Below are positions 7,543 through 16,293 of a stretch of DNA of 64,000 bases, one piece after another. The number at the start of each line of letters is the position of its first letter. Position 1 is the stretch's first letter. A program made the translations under genes and the position numbers. The notes beneath the pieces are model-generated. The model was not told the DNA's origin and made no database searches. It saw only the letters and a list, made by a program, of their open reading frames with translations. Source of the stretch: Aureitalea sp. L0-47 (GTDB taxonomy: Bacteria; Bacteroidota; Bacteroidia; Flavobacteriales; Flavobacteriaceae); assembly GCF_026126405.1 (NCBI RefSeq), contig NZ_JAFMTQ010000011.1, forward strand, positions 1 through 64,000. The letters run 5' to 3'.

Positions 7543-9375
7543 TTATTCAACAATCATCCTCTTAGTGTCTATTTTCTTGCCATCTACAAATAGAGAATAG
7601 AAATAAACTCCGGATGGTAAGGTACCACTACCAAAGTCGATACTGCCTTCCCCTTTGACTTCCAGCGGCAAGTTATTCAACAACTGACCCCTTGTATTAC
7701 TAATTACAAGATTTGCTTTCGAATAGTTAATAGGCACATAATAACTAATCGTTGTTGTGCTGTCGAAAGGATTCGGAATATTTTGAAATAACATCGGCCT
7801 ATTTGGATCGGCGATATTCTCCGGAACTCTCAACATACAAGCACAATCTTCAAGTACCTCTAGCCTTGCTATAAGATCATCTATCTGAGCTTGCTGGGCT
7901 GCATTTTCATCTATCAGAGGCTGAAGAATTGGAGACAGATCAATCTGCACGACATTACCATTTGTGATTAGTAGTGTAAGTTCATTACCATTCAAGGCAA
8001 AACCAAGAAACTGCTCATCCGTATTATCGAGGTAACCGGAAAGATCTACGGTACCTCCGTCTTCCAGAGTAAGCGTATTACCCGCCAGGGATAATTGCTG
8101 ATCATCCGTTCCGGAATTATCCAGAGAAGAGAGATCTACGGCTTCAGAAGCGCCTCCTGTGATCCCAATCGTTAGAATATTGGCGGCTAGATTAGAGCCC
8201 GATATATCCTGGTTATCCGTATTATCGAGGTAGCCCGAAAGATCTACGGTAGTGGCATCATTGGTAAGGCTCAAGGTATTTCCAACCAGTGTAAGATCCT
8301 GATTATCGGTATTGTCTAGGTAGCCTGTAAGATCCACGGTATTTACACCCACACCATCACTTTCAAGAGACAATTCTAATGAGTTTCCATTCAATTGGAA
8401 GGTATCGACAAGCTGATCGTCTGTATTATCAAGATAACCGGAGAGATCCACAGTATTTACGGGAACACCATCATCTTCCAGGGAAAGTTCCAGGTCATTT
8501 CCATTTAGCTGGAATGTATCTACTGTTTGGTCATCGGTATCCACTCCAATGGCTACCCACTGCGTGCCGTCCCATGAGTACGCGAGTAAATCTTCGGTAT
8601 CATAGACTATCGCACCTGCTTCAGCCACGGTTAAAGAAGCTCCAAGACTTGTTCTATCCGCATTGTTCATACGATTGAGCAACAAAGCGCGATCAGAGGC
8701 ACTTAGATCGATAGATATGTTGGGATTTGATGCAGTTCCATTTATTGCGACGGTTCCGTCAGACCCTATGTCGATAGAGCTAGTGAGTGCTCCCGGACGA
8801 ATTCTGAATGGAAGTCGGCCGCTCGTAGTAACATCACGGATGAAGAAATTGGTTTCATTTCCCGCAACATCCCAACGGTAGGTTCCAAATCCACCTACCT
8901 GATCGAGTCTCATAGTAGGTGTATCCTGATTGAAAACATGTAATTTTACGGCCGGGTTGGAAATTCCGATTCCAACATTACCGCCGGATTCTATGCGAAA
9001 GGCGTTAGATCCAGCACCGGCATCAACTCTGAATGCCTGATAATTTGCGTCCACGTCGTCCAGGCTAAAATAGTTAGCACCACCATTGGAAGAATCATTG
9101 AAGGTAAATCGCCAGTCATTTGAAGGAAAGCTAGCGCTGTTACTTGTATCATTAAAGTACATTCTCAGATTGTTCTCGCGTAAAATGACAGTGTCGAATC
9201 CATAGCCCTGGTTCGCTGGGGTATCAAGCCCAACTCCCAATGAGCCAACGACTTCGAGATCATCAATAATCACCTGTCTGGTTTGGTTGTCCTGATCTAT
9301 CACGGGACTTTGCGCCGTTACAACACAAGATAACAGTAAAGCACCCAGTAAGGTGCATAGTAGAAGATTTTTCAT
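7543..9375 (-). CDS. Repeat-containing surface protein with T9SS C-terminal sorting domain
   Basis: About 610 residues from the ATG at 9375, chosen because a signal peptide (MKNLLLCTLLGALLLSC) follows it. The first part resembles phage-tail-fibre-like bacterial surface proteins (GNVGIGISNPAVKLHVFNQD). The centre holds about five imperfect repeats built on VDLSGYLDNTD-Q-L-GN-L-L. A short coiled coil (IDENAAQQAQIDDLIARLEV) follows, then a type A T9SS sorting domain (FQNIPNPFDSTTTISYYVP to the C-terminus). It is expected to be secreted through T9SS and attached to the cell surface. The signal peptide also carries a lipobox-like LLSC, which is unusual with a T9SS tail. Confidence 0.85.
   Translation of the reverse strand: MKNLLLCTLLGALLLSCVVTAQSPVIDQDNQTRQVIIDDLEVVGSLGVGLDTPANQGYGFDTVILRENNLRMYFNDTSNSASFPSNDWRFTFNDSSNGGANYFSLDDVDANYQAFRVDAGAGSNAFRIESGGNVGIGISNPAVKLHVFNQDTPTMRLDQVGGFGTYRWDVAGNETNFFIRDVTTSGRLPFRIRPGALTSSIDIGSDGTVAINGTASNPNISIDLSASDRALLLNRMNNADRTSLGASLTVAEAGAIVYDTEDLLAYSWDGTQWVAIGVDTDDQTVDTFQLNGNDLELSLEDDGVPVNTVDLSGYLDNTDDQLVDTFQLNGNSLELSLESDGVGVNTVDLTGYLDNTDNQDLTLVGNTLSLTNDATTVDLSGYLDNTDNQDISGSNLAANILTIGITGGASEAVDLSSLDNSGTDDQQLSLAGNTLTLEDGGTVDLSGYLDNTDEQFLGFALNGNELTLLITNGNVVQIDLSPILQPLIDENAAQQAQIDDLIARLEVLEDCACMLRVPENIADPNRPMLFQNIPNPFDSTTTISYYVPINYSKANLVISNTRGQLLNNLPLEVKGEGSIDFGSGTLPSGVYFYSLFVDGKKIDTKRMIVE
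7985..8545 (-). repeat. Tandem coding repeats in the T9SS cargo gene
   Basis: Five imperfect units of roughly 80-130 bp encode DNTDxQ, then a short L-GN-L-L strand pair, then VDLSGYL. The first two units (TFQLNGNDLELSLEDDG and TFQLNGNSLELSLESDG) are closest to each other, suggesting recent duplication. The DNA copies have diverged by synonymous changes, so the array is not a simple satellite. Confidence 0.8.
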
Positions 9376-9492
9376 AATTGGTGAATTTTGGTTATATCTT
9401 AAAGTTAGAACAATAAGACCTACCTCATCCAATAATTCGACAAAGCACCGAATACTCCGACGTAACTATGATAAATTAAAGCGTGGTATTAT

Positions 9493-10446
9493 TTATAGAG
9501 CAGCGAGGTAGTTGAGTACATTCCTTTCGATTCGTTGCTGAATCTCAGAGACATCGGCCTTTAGAAAGGTCTCGCCGGTAATATTCTCATAGAGCTCTAT
9601 ATATCTTTCTGAAACCGTCTCGATATACTCATCACTCATAAACGGAACCTCCTGTCCTTCCAGTCCCTGAAAGCCATTAGAGATGAGCCACTGCCGAACA
9701 AACTCTTTGGAAAGTTGCTTTTGGGGTTCTCCTTTTTCTTGTCTTTCTGAATAGCCTTCAGCATAGAAATAACGGGAGGAATCTGGGGTATGGATCTCAT
9801 CGATAAGAACGACCTTACCATCCTTCGTCTTTCCGAATTCATATTTTGTATCGACCAGGATCAGGCCTCTTTCGGCGGCGATCTCCGTACCTCGTTGGAA
9901 TAGTTTTCGGGTGTAATCCTCCAACTGAACATAGTCTTCTTCAGATACAATACCTCTTGAGAGTATCTCCTCTCTTGAAATATCCTCATCGTGATCTCCT
10001 TTTTCAGCCTTGGTAGCAGGAGTTATAATAGGTGCCGGAAATTTATCATTCTCGATCATTCCTTCAGGCATAGGAACACCACATAACAAACGCTTACCGG
10101 CTTTATATTCCCTTGCGGCATGGCCACTCATGTATCCACGGATTACCATTTCCACCTTGAAAGGTTCACAGGCTACTCCTACCGCAACGTTGGGATCGGG
10201 TGTTGCCAGTAACCAGTTTGGAACCAGGTCTTCAGTATCCTTCATCATTTTAGTGGCGATTTGATTAAGGATCTGTCCTTTATAGGGTATCCCTTTGGGC
10301 ATCACCACATCGAACGCACTCAATCGATCCGTAGCGATCATTACTAGAAGATCGTTCTCAAGTCGGTAAACCTCTCTTACCTTTCCTTTGTATACACTTT
10401 GCTGTCCCGGAAATTCGAAATTCGTATCCGTTATCGTATTGCTCAT
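9493..10446 (-). CDS. purC: Phosphoribosylaminoimidazole-succinocarboxamide synthase
   Basis: A 317-residue SAICAR synthetase that joins aspartate to CAIR using ATP in de novo purine synthesis. Visible family motifs include [14 protein letters not shown] near the N-terminus, [20 protein letters not shown], the RGYMSGHA segment, and [21 protein letters not shown] followed by HTPDSSRYF. The length of about 310 is that of the longer, yeast-like form common in Bacteroidota. Its ATG overlaps the phoH stop by 4 nt (ATGA), so the two are translationally coupled. No other pur genes are nearby. Confidence 0.96.
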   Translation of the reverse strand: MSNTITDTNFEFPGQQSVYKGKVREVYRLENDLLVMIATDRLSAFDVVMPKGIPYKGQILNQIATKMMKDTEDLVPNWLLATPDPNVAVGVACEPFKVEMVIRGYMSGHAAREYKAGKRLLCGVPMPEGMIENDKFPAPIITPATKAEKGDHDEDISREEILSRGIVSEEDYVQLEDYTRKLFQRGTEIAAERGLILVDTKYEFGKTKDGKVVLIDEIHTPDSSRYFYAEGYSERQEKGEPQKQLSKEFVRQWLISNGFQGLEGQEVPFMSDEYIETVSERYIELYENITGETFLKADVSEIQQRIERNVLNYLAAL

Positions 10447-11399
10447 GAATTCCTGTTTTCTATTTCTCTGTAGGCGGAAATTATCTTTTTCACCAAACGG
10501 TGACGTATCACATCTTTGTCGTCTAGATAGACCATCCCTACTCCTTCGGTATCCTTCAGAATCAATAATGCTTCCTTCAATCCGGAAATTACCCTTCGCG
10601 GCAGATCGATCTGTCCTGGATCTCCTGTGATCATGAACTTGGCATTCTTCCCCATGCGGGTAAGAAACATTTTCATTTGTGCATGCGTTGTATTCTGCGC
10701 TTCGTCGAGAATTACAAATGCATTGTCCAGTGTTCTTCCCCTCATAAAGGCCAACGGGGCGATCTGGATAACTCCTTTTTCAATATGTGAATCGAGTTTT
10801 TCGTGAGGGATCATATCTCGCAGCGCATCGTATAATGGCTGCATGTAGGGATCAAGCTTCTCCTTAAGGTCGCCGGGAAGAAATCCCAGGTTTTCTCCGG
10901 CTTCAACTGCTGGCCTGGTTAGGATGATCCTTCTAACTTGCTTTTCTTTCAGGGCTTTCACGGCAAGAGCTACCCCCGTATAGGTTTTTCCTGTTCCCGC
11001 TGGGCCAATAGCAAACACCAGGTCATTCTTCCTGGTAAGATCAACCAGTTTCCTTTGATTGGCTGTCTGTGCCTTGATCAACTTCCCACTTACTCCATGA
11101 ACGATCACATCGCCACTTCCTTCCGGAGAGGCATAATCCTCCTTGCTTTCACTTTGTAAGACGCGCTCAATAGCGTTTTCATCCAGCTTATTATACTTGC
11201 CAAAATGGTCGAGTAACATCATTAGACGGGTGTCGAACTCTTCCAGGATCTCTTCATCACCATACGCTTTAATCTTGCTACCCCTGGCCACAATCTTTAG
11301 TTTAGGAAAATATCTCTTCAGGAGGTCGATGTTAGCGTTTTGCAGTCCGAAAAAATCCCTGGGGCTAACATCGGTTAATTCGATAATAAGTTCGTTCAA
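10443..11399 (-). CDS. PhoH-like ATPase
   Basis: A 318-residue PhoH-family P-loop ATPase. A short N-terminal KH-like region (residues about 1-90) precedes the ATPase domain with Walker A GPAGTGKT and Walker [15 protein letters not shown]-related roles have been proposed for the family. The reading frame is closed by two stops just upstream, and the first usable start is TTG at 11399, giving the family-typical N-terminus [13 protein letters not shown]. It is the first gene of a phoH-purC operon. A -7 box at 11454-11461 lies upstream, back to back with the promoter of the rightward operon. Confidence 0.9.
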   Translation of the reverse strand: MNELIIELTDVSPRDFFGLQNANIDLLKRYFPKLKIVARGSKIKAYGDEEILEEFDTRLMMLLDHFGKYNKLDENAIERVLQSESKEDYASPEGSGDVIVHGVSGKLIKAQTANQRKLVDLTRKNDLVFAIGPAGTGKTYTGVALAVKALKEKQVRRIILTRPAVEAGENLGFLPGDLKEKLDPYMQPLYDALRDMIPHEKLDSHIEKGVIQIAPLAFMRGRTLDNAFVILDEAQNTTHAQMKMFLTRMGKNAKFMITGDPGQIDLPRRVISGLKEALLILKDTEGVGMVYLDDKDVIRHRLVKKIISAYREIENRNS

Positions 11400-11440
11400 A
11401 AGCGGTTTTGTTTATTAGTTTTGTACTTCGTGTAAATATA

Positions 11441-11472
11441 GTTTTTCTAGTCGCAAAAGTACCCTATTTTTG
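11441..11472 (+). promoter_or_regulatory. Rightward promoter of the SAM hydrolase-gldFG operon
   Basis: TATTTTTG at 11465-11472 fits TANNTTTG. A T-rich GTTTTT at 11441-11446 sits near the -33 position, without a canonical TTG. The ATG is 37 nt downstream at 11510. A minus-strand -7 box ends 3 bp away. Confidence 0.5.
11454..11461 (-). promoter_or_regulatory. Leftward -7 box of the phoH-purC operon
   Basis: Read on the minus strand this is TACTTTTG, fitting TANNTTTG. It lies 54 nt before the TTG start of phoH and only 3 bp from the opposite-facing box at 11465-11472. Confidence 0.45.
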
Positions 11473-11509
11473 CGGTAGTTGTTTTAACAAAATATCAACA
11501 ATTAATTAC

Positions 11510-12340
11510 ATGCCTTTAATAACCCTCACAACGGATTTCGGAGAGAAAGATCACTTTGTTGGTGGGGTAAAAGGAGCTATCTACAACGAATTGGAAGATG
11601 TGCGAATTGTTGATATAACGCATTCCATCTCTCCTTTCCATCTCACAGAGGCGGCCTATATCATACAGAATGCCTACAAAAGTTTTTCCAAGGGTAGTAT
11701 TCATATTATTGGCATCGATTCGGGGCTAACGCCAGATAACAAGCATGTTGCAGTGCTTTTGGACGGACACTACTTCATTTGTGCCAACAATGGGATTATC
11801 TCTATGTTAGCTTCGGAAATTAAACCGGAGAAGATCGTTGAGATCAATATTCACGACAGGATAGAAAGTAATTTCCCCGTTCTTGATGTCTTTGTGAAAG
11901 TGGCTTGTCATATTGCACGCGGAGGAACCCTTGAGGTAATTGGCAAGAACATTTCAGAAATAAAAGAACTTACCGGTATAAAACCAGTGGTTAATCCTGA
12001 AGGGAATCTCATTATAGGAAACGTTATTTATATCGACAACTACGGAAATGTGGTGAGTAACATTACCCGAAGCCTGTTCGAAAAGATAGGAAAAGGAAGG
12101 CCTTTTAAGATACAGGCTCGGACAGCCAATTTCTCTGAAGTCTTTAATAATTATAGCGACGCTATTAATTTCGACCTGCCCCCGGAGAAACGCGAGGAGG
12201 ACGGAAAGAAACTCGCCTTGTGGAATTCTGGTCAATACCTTGAACTGGCCATTTATAAGAGTAATCCTTCCACGGTGGGGAGTGCTTCTTCCCTTTTCGG
12301 ACTCGAATACCGGGATACCATTACCGTTAATTTTCTTTAA
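11510..12340 (+). CDS. SAM hydroxide adenosyltransferase (DUF62 family)
   Basis: A 276-residue cytosolic protein of the DUF62/SalL family, whose bacterial members hydrolyse S-adenosylmethionine to adenosine and methionine. The N-terminal ITLTTDFGEKDHFVGGVKG is the family hallmark, and IDNYGNVVSNIT lies in the C-terminal beta domain. The ATG at 11510 puts the conserved strand at residue 3; an upstream ATG at 11408 would add 34 poorly supported residues and begin upstream of the promoter. It is the first of four tightly packed genes (ABM protein, gldF, gldG). Why a SAM hydrolase sits with gliding genes is not evident. Confidence 0.88.
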   Translation: MPLITLTTDFGEKDHFVGGVKGAIYNELEDVRIVDITHSISPFHLTEAAYIIQNAYKSFSKGSIHIIGIDSGLTPDNKHVAVLLDGHYFICANNGIISMLASEIKPEKIVEINIHDRIESNFPVLDVFVKVACHIARGGTLEVIGKNISEIKELTGIKPVVNPEGNLIIGNVIYIDNYGNVVSNITRSLFEKIGKGRPFKIQARTANFSEVFNNYSDAINFDLPPEKREEDGKKLALWNSGQYLELAIYKSNPSTVGSASSLFGLEYRDTITVNFL

Positions 12341-12354
12341 AACACTTCGTAAGT

Positions 12355-12651
12355 ATGTTCACAAGAATTGTAAAAATGGAATTCAGAAGCGACCAAGTGC
12401 CTGCATTTCTTGCTAATTTTGACCGAATAAAGAAGATGATCCGTGGTTTTGAAGGTTGTGAATTCCTCGAATTGTACAGAGACAAGCGAGATCCGGACAT
12501 ATTCTTTACCTACAGCAGGTGGAATGATGAAACAGATCTGGAAAAGTACCGAAAGAGTGAACTTTTCGAAGAAGTCTGGGCAACAACAAAAGCCATGTTT
12601 CGTTCTAAACCACAAGCCTGGAGCGTTGACACATTGCATAGTCTGAATTAA
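12355..12651 (+). CDS. ABM-domain (antibiotic biosynthesis monooxygenase-like) protein
   Basis: A 98-residue single-domain protein with the dimeric alpha/beta-barrel ABM fold pattern: an N-terminal strand (MFTRIVKMEF), a helix with FDRIKKMIRGFEGCEFLEL, a strand FFTYSRWNDETDLEKYRKS and a C-terminal AMFRSKPQAWSV. The family includes small monooxygenases and many proteins of unknown function, so no substrate is proposed. It begins 14 nt after the SAM hydrolase, and its TAA overlaps the gldF ATG by 1 nt, so it is probably co-translated with gldF. Confidence 0.85.
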   Translation: MFTRIVKMEFRSDQVPAFLANFDRIKKMIRGFEGCEFLELYRDKRDPDIFFTYSRWNDETDLEKYRKSELFEEVWATTKAMFRSKPQAWSVDTLHSLN

Positions 12652-13364
12652 TGATCGCCATAGTAAAGAAAGAAATACAATCTTTTTTCGGTAGCCCGGT
12701 TGGCTACCTGGTAATAGGCCTGTTCCTGGTAGTAAATGGCCTCTTCCTTTGGGTATTTCCGGGCAATTATAACATTTTTGACTCCGGTTTTGCCGACCTC
12801 GCCCCTTATTTCGAACTGGCGCCCTGGATATTGCTGTTCCTTATACCGGCCCTAACCATGCGCTCATTCAGCGATGAAAAGAAACTGGGTACCATGGAGC
12901 TGTTACTTACTAAACCACTCTCAATTCGCAGCATAGTGGTTGGAAAGTACCTGGGAACAATACTTCTCATTTGTATTGCACTATTACCAACTTTATTTTA
13001 CATTTTTACTATATCCGATTTAGGCAATCCCCAGGGAAACTGGGATGTTGGGAGTACGATCGGTTCTTTTATCGGTTTGCTATTCCTTGCGGCATCATAC
13101 ACGGCGATAGGGATTTTCTGTTCGTCCTTAACATCTAATCAAGTAGTGGCATTCCTTAGTGGGGTGTTTCTGTGTTTTGCTTTATACTATGGATTTGAAG
13201 GTCTTGCCGAAATGAGTAACTCCTTGTTCCTTGAAAAACTGGGTATGAAATCACACTTCAACAGTGTGGCCAGAGGTGTTCTGGATACTCGTGACCTGGT
13301 CTATTTCTTTAGCATTACCGCCTTATTCCTGGGTCTAACCGTATTTAACTTCAGAAAGAACTAA
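12651..13364 (+). CDS. gldF: Gliding motility ABC transporter permease GldF
   Basis: A 237-residue inner-membrane permease with six hydrophobic segments. It begins MIAIVKKEIQSFFGSPVGYLVIG and contains the ABC-2 permease segment LTMRSFSDEKKLGTMELLLTKP. With GldG and the ATPase GldA it forms a transporter linked to gliding in many Flavobacteriia; the gldA gene is not in this window. Its start overlaps the ABM stop by 1 nt, and its TAA overlaps the gldG ATG by 1 nt. Length and gene order match other Flavobacteriaceae. Confidence 0.95.
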   Translation: MIAIVKKEIQSFFGSPVGYLVIGLFLVVNGLFLWVFPGNYNIFDSGFADLAPYFELAPWILLFLIPALTMRSFSDEKKLGTMELLLTKPLSIRSIVVGKYLGTILLICIALLPTLFYIFTISDLGNPQGNWDVGSTIGSFIGLLFLAASYTAIGIFCSSLTSNQVVAFLSGVFLCFALYYGFEGLAEMSNSLFLEKLGMKSHFNSVARGVLDTRDLVYFFSITALFLGLTVFNFRKN

Positions 13365-15058
13365 TGAAGTCAGGTACAAAACATACAAGGAATCTACTAC
13401 TATTGCTAGCAGCCCTGGTGGTGCTAAACGTTGGAAGTTCATATGTCTACAAGCGCTTCGACCTCACGCAAGACAAGCGTTATACCCTATCGGAAGCCGC
13501 GAAGCAAACCATTGCAGAGGTGGATTCTCCATTGGTGATCGACGTTCTGCTCGAGGGTAATTTTCCTCCTGAATTCAAACGGCTTCAGCAGGAAGTAAGA
13601 CAATTACTGGAAGAATTTACTGCCTATAATTCAAACCTGAAGTTCAACTTCATCGATCCTCTTGAAGATTCTGAGGATCGCCAGGCCATGCAGGCTCAAA
13701 TGAAAGAATTCGGTTTGACCGCAGCCCAGGTAGAAGTTCAGGAAAGTGGTAAAGTAAGTACGGAATTGGTTTACCCCTGGGCCCTTGCGTTTTACAATGA
13801 ACAAACGGTAAAGATCCCGCTACTAAAAAATCAACTTGGGAGTACTTCAGAAGAACGGATCAATAATTCCATACAGAACCTGGAATATGCCTTCGCAGAT
13901 GGTTTCAGTAAACTAACAAAACCGAAAAGCAGGAAGGTGGCCGTGTTAAAAGGAAACGGAGAGCTGGATGATAGATTTATCGCAGATTTCTTCGGTACGC
14001 TGCGGGAGTATTACTTTATTGCTCCATTTACCCTGGATTCCGCAGCTGTGACTCCAAAACGCACCCTGGAACAACTCCAGGGATTCGATCTGGTAGTGGC
14101 CGCCGCTCCTACCGAGGCCTTTTCAGACAGTGAAAAATACATACTGGATCAGTATACAATGAATGGCGGAGCTTCATTATGGCTGGTGGATGCCACGGAA
14201 AACAGGGTGGACACAATTAGCGGTAATACATTTGCCTTCGGAAAAGATCTCAACCTGAACGATTTCTTCTTTAAATACGGTGTAAGGATCAACCCGAATC
14301 TGGTAAAGGATATTTACGCCGCACCCATTGTGTTGGCCAGTGGCAGCGAACGTGAGTCGCAATACAATCGTTACCCATGGTTTTACAATCCGTTGAGCAG
14401 TTCGGCGAACAACCATCCCGTAGTTACAAACATTGAGGCCGTTAAATTCGAATATGCGAGCGCCATAGACACACTGCCCAACGGTATCGACAAAACCATC
14501 TTACTTAGCACCTCCCCCATTTCGAGGATAGTTGGATTGCCTTCAGAAATAAACATCGACAAGGAAATTCCGGAAAACCTGAAAGTAATCAATGAAGGTC
14601 CTGACCCTGCCACATTTAATGCCGGAGAAGTTCCGTTGGCGGTTTTATTAGAAGGGGAATTTCCATCGGTTTTTACCAACAGGGTGAAACCATTCTCCTA
14701 TTCTGAAGACAAAACCATTTCGTCACCAACGAAGATGGTTGTGATAAGCGATGGTGATGTGATCAGGAATCAGTTAGACCGTGGAAGACCTTTGGAACTT
14801 GGCTTCGACAAATGGACGCAATCGTTCTACGGAAACAAGGAATTCCTCCTGAATACGGTAAATTACCTCTTGGATGATAGCGGACTTATAAACATTCGGA
14901 CCAAGGAAATTGCCATTCCATTCATGGATCCCCAGAAAACCGCCGATACCAGAACCAAATGGCAGGTTATGAATCTACTGCTACCCTTAGCATTGTTAGG
15001 CGTTTTCGGACTTTTATTCAATTATATGCGCAGGCGAAAATACGGTAGAAAAGCGTAG
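13364..15058 (+). CDS. gldG: Gliding motility ABC transporter substrate-binding protein GldG
   Basis: A 564-residue membrane-anchored protein with one N-terminal helix (LLLLLAALVVLNVGSSYVY), a long extracytoplasmic region with the family segment FDLTQDKRYTLSEAAKQTI, and a C-terminal helix (VMNLLLPLALLGVFGLLFNY) before a basic tail RRRKYGRKA. This is the GldG / ABC-type auxiliary-component architecture. It is coupled to gldF by a 1-nt overlap and ends the operon 116 nt before dnaN. No clear terminator follows it. Confidence 0.94.
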   Translation: MKSGTKHTRNLLLLLAALVVLNVGSSYVYKRFDLTQDKRYTLSEAAKQTIAEVDSPLVIDVLLEGNFPPEFKRLQQEVRQLLEEFTAYNSNLKFNFIDPLEDSEDRQAMQAQMKEFGLTAAQVEVQESGKVSTELVYPWALAFYNEQTVKIPLLKNQLGSTSEERINNSIQNLEYAFADGFSKLTKPKSRKVAVLKGNGELDDRFIADFFGTLREYYFIAPFTLDSAAVTPKRTLEQLQGFDLVVAAAPTEAFSDSEKYILDQYTMNGGASLWLVDATENRVDTISGNTFAFGKDLNLNDFFFKYGVRINPNLVKDIYAAPIVLASGSERESQYNRYPWFYNPLSSSANNHPVVTNIEAVKFEYASAIDTLPNGIDKTILLSTSPISRIVGLPSEINIDKEIPENLKVINEGPDPATFNAGEVPLAVLLEGEFPSVFTNRVKPFSYSEDKTISSPTKMVVISDGDVIRNQLDRGRPLELGFDKWTQSFYGNKEFLLNTVNYLLDDSGLINIRTKEIAIPFMDPQKTADTRTKWQVMNLLLPLALLGVFGLLFNYMRRRKYGRKA

Positions 15059-15085
15059 GGCCATTCCGCCTAAAATGTTAATAAG

Positions 15086-15121
15086 TTTGTTTTACCGAAA
15101 AGCGCATTTAAAATATATTTG
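15086..15121 (+). promoter_or_regulatory. dnaN promoter
   Basis: A perfect -7 box TATATTTG (15114-15121) has TTTG at 15086-15089 upstream with a 24-nt gap, slightly longer than typical. It gives a 5' leader of about 45-50 nt before the ATG at 15175. Confidence 0.65.
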
Positions 15122-15174
15122 TAGATAGGCGAAAAGCAGCCATTTACCTTTATAATTCAACCTAGAGAGACAAA

Positions 15175-16293
15175 ATGAAATTTATTGTATCGAGTTCTTA
15201 TTTATTGAAGCAACTGCAGGTTTTAGGCGGTATTATCAATAGCAACAACACCCTTCCTATATTGGATAATTTCTTATTCGATCTGGACGGTAACACTCTG
15301 AATGTTTCGGCTTCGGACCTGGAAACTACGATTTCCTCAAAACTCGATGTAGAAAGCAGTGAGAAAGGTAGTGTTTGTATCCCGGCTCGTCTGTTACTCG
15401 ATACATTGAAAACCTTTCCGGAACAACCTCTTACTTTCACGGTTGAGGATAATAACACGGTTGAGATCAGCAGTAATCATGGTAAATATGCACTGGCTTA
15501 CGCCAGTGGTGAAGAGTTTCCAAACCCTGTTGAGTTGAAAGACCCTTTCAGTACTACAATTCAGGGGGATATACTTGCTACTGCCATCAGTAAAACGATC
15601 TTTGCCAGTGGGAATGATGACCTGCGCCCGGTAATGAGTGGAGTGTTCTTCCAGTTCTCTACTGAAAGTCTCACTTTTGTAGCTACGGATGCTCACAAAT
15701 TGGTGAAGTATTCTCGTGCCGATGTTACCGCGAATCAGACTGCGGAATTCATTATGCCTAAAAAGCCATTGAATCTTCTAAAAGGGATCCTGGCGGCCAG
15801 TGAAGAGGATGTGATTATCGAATACAACGAGAGTAACGCTAAATTCAGTTTCGATAACACAGAAATGGTCTGTCGTCTGATTGATGGTAAATACCCGAAC
15901 TACGAGGCGGTTATTCCGAAGGAAAATCCCAACAGACTCACTATAGACAGAACACAATTCCTGAACTCTGTTCGACGGGTGAGTATTTTCAGTAATAAAA
16001 CCACACACCAGATCCGCTTGAAATGCGCCGGTGCGGAATTAAACATCTCTGCTGAAGATATCGATTACAGCAACAAGGCGGAAGAGCGCTTAACCTGCGA
16101 CTACCAGGGTGATGATATGCAGATAGGTTTTAACTCCCGTTTCCTCACGGAAATGCTGAATAACCTTACCAGTGATGATGTTTCCCTGGAAATGTCCTTA
16201 CCAAACAGGGCAGGAATATTAACTCCTGTTGACGGTCTTGATGAAGGTGAAGAGATCACTATGCTGGTAATGCCGGTGATGCTGAACAACTAA
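15175..16293 (+). CDS. dnaN: DNA polymerase III beta subunit (sliding clamp)
   Basis: A 372-residue sliding clamp that tethers DNA polymerase III to DNA as a head-to-tail dimer. Three repeated clamp domains are recognisable, with family segments LPILDNFLFDLDGNTLNVSASD, GNDDLRPVMSGVFFQF, DAHKLVKYSR and FIMPKKPLNLL, and a C-terminal VMPVMLNN. It has its own promoter and is not beside dnaA or recF, as is usual in Flavobacteriia. Its TAA overlaps the stop of the convergent GT39 gene by 3 nt, so no terminator fits between them. Confidence 0.97.
   Translation: MKFIVSSSYLLKQLQVLGGIINSNNTLPILDNFLFDLDGNTLNVSASDLETTISSKLDVESSEKGSVCIPARLLLDTLKTFPEQPLTFTVEDNNTVEISSNHGKYALAYASGEEFPNPVELKDPFSTTIQGDILATAISKTIFASGNDDLRPVMSGVFFQFSTESLTFVATDAHKLVKYSRADVTANQTAEFIMPKKPLNLLKGILAASEEDVIIEYNESNAKFSFDNTEMVCRLIDGKYPNYEAVIPKENPNRLTIDRTQFLNSVRRVSIFSNKTTHQIRLKCAGAELNISAEDIDYSNKAEERLTCDYQGDDMQIGFNSRFLTEMLNNLTSDDVSLEMSLPNRAGILTPVDGLDEGEEITMLVMPVMLNN

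Noticed and set aside
7985-8545. Possible CRISPR-like or satellite array
   Set aside because: Units are in-frame protein repeats with synonymous divergence and no constant spacers.
11408-11509. Longer start for the SAM hydrolase
   Set aside because: Adds 34 non-conserved residues and lies upstream of the likely transcription start.
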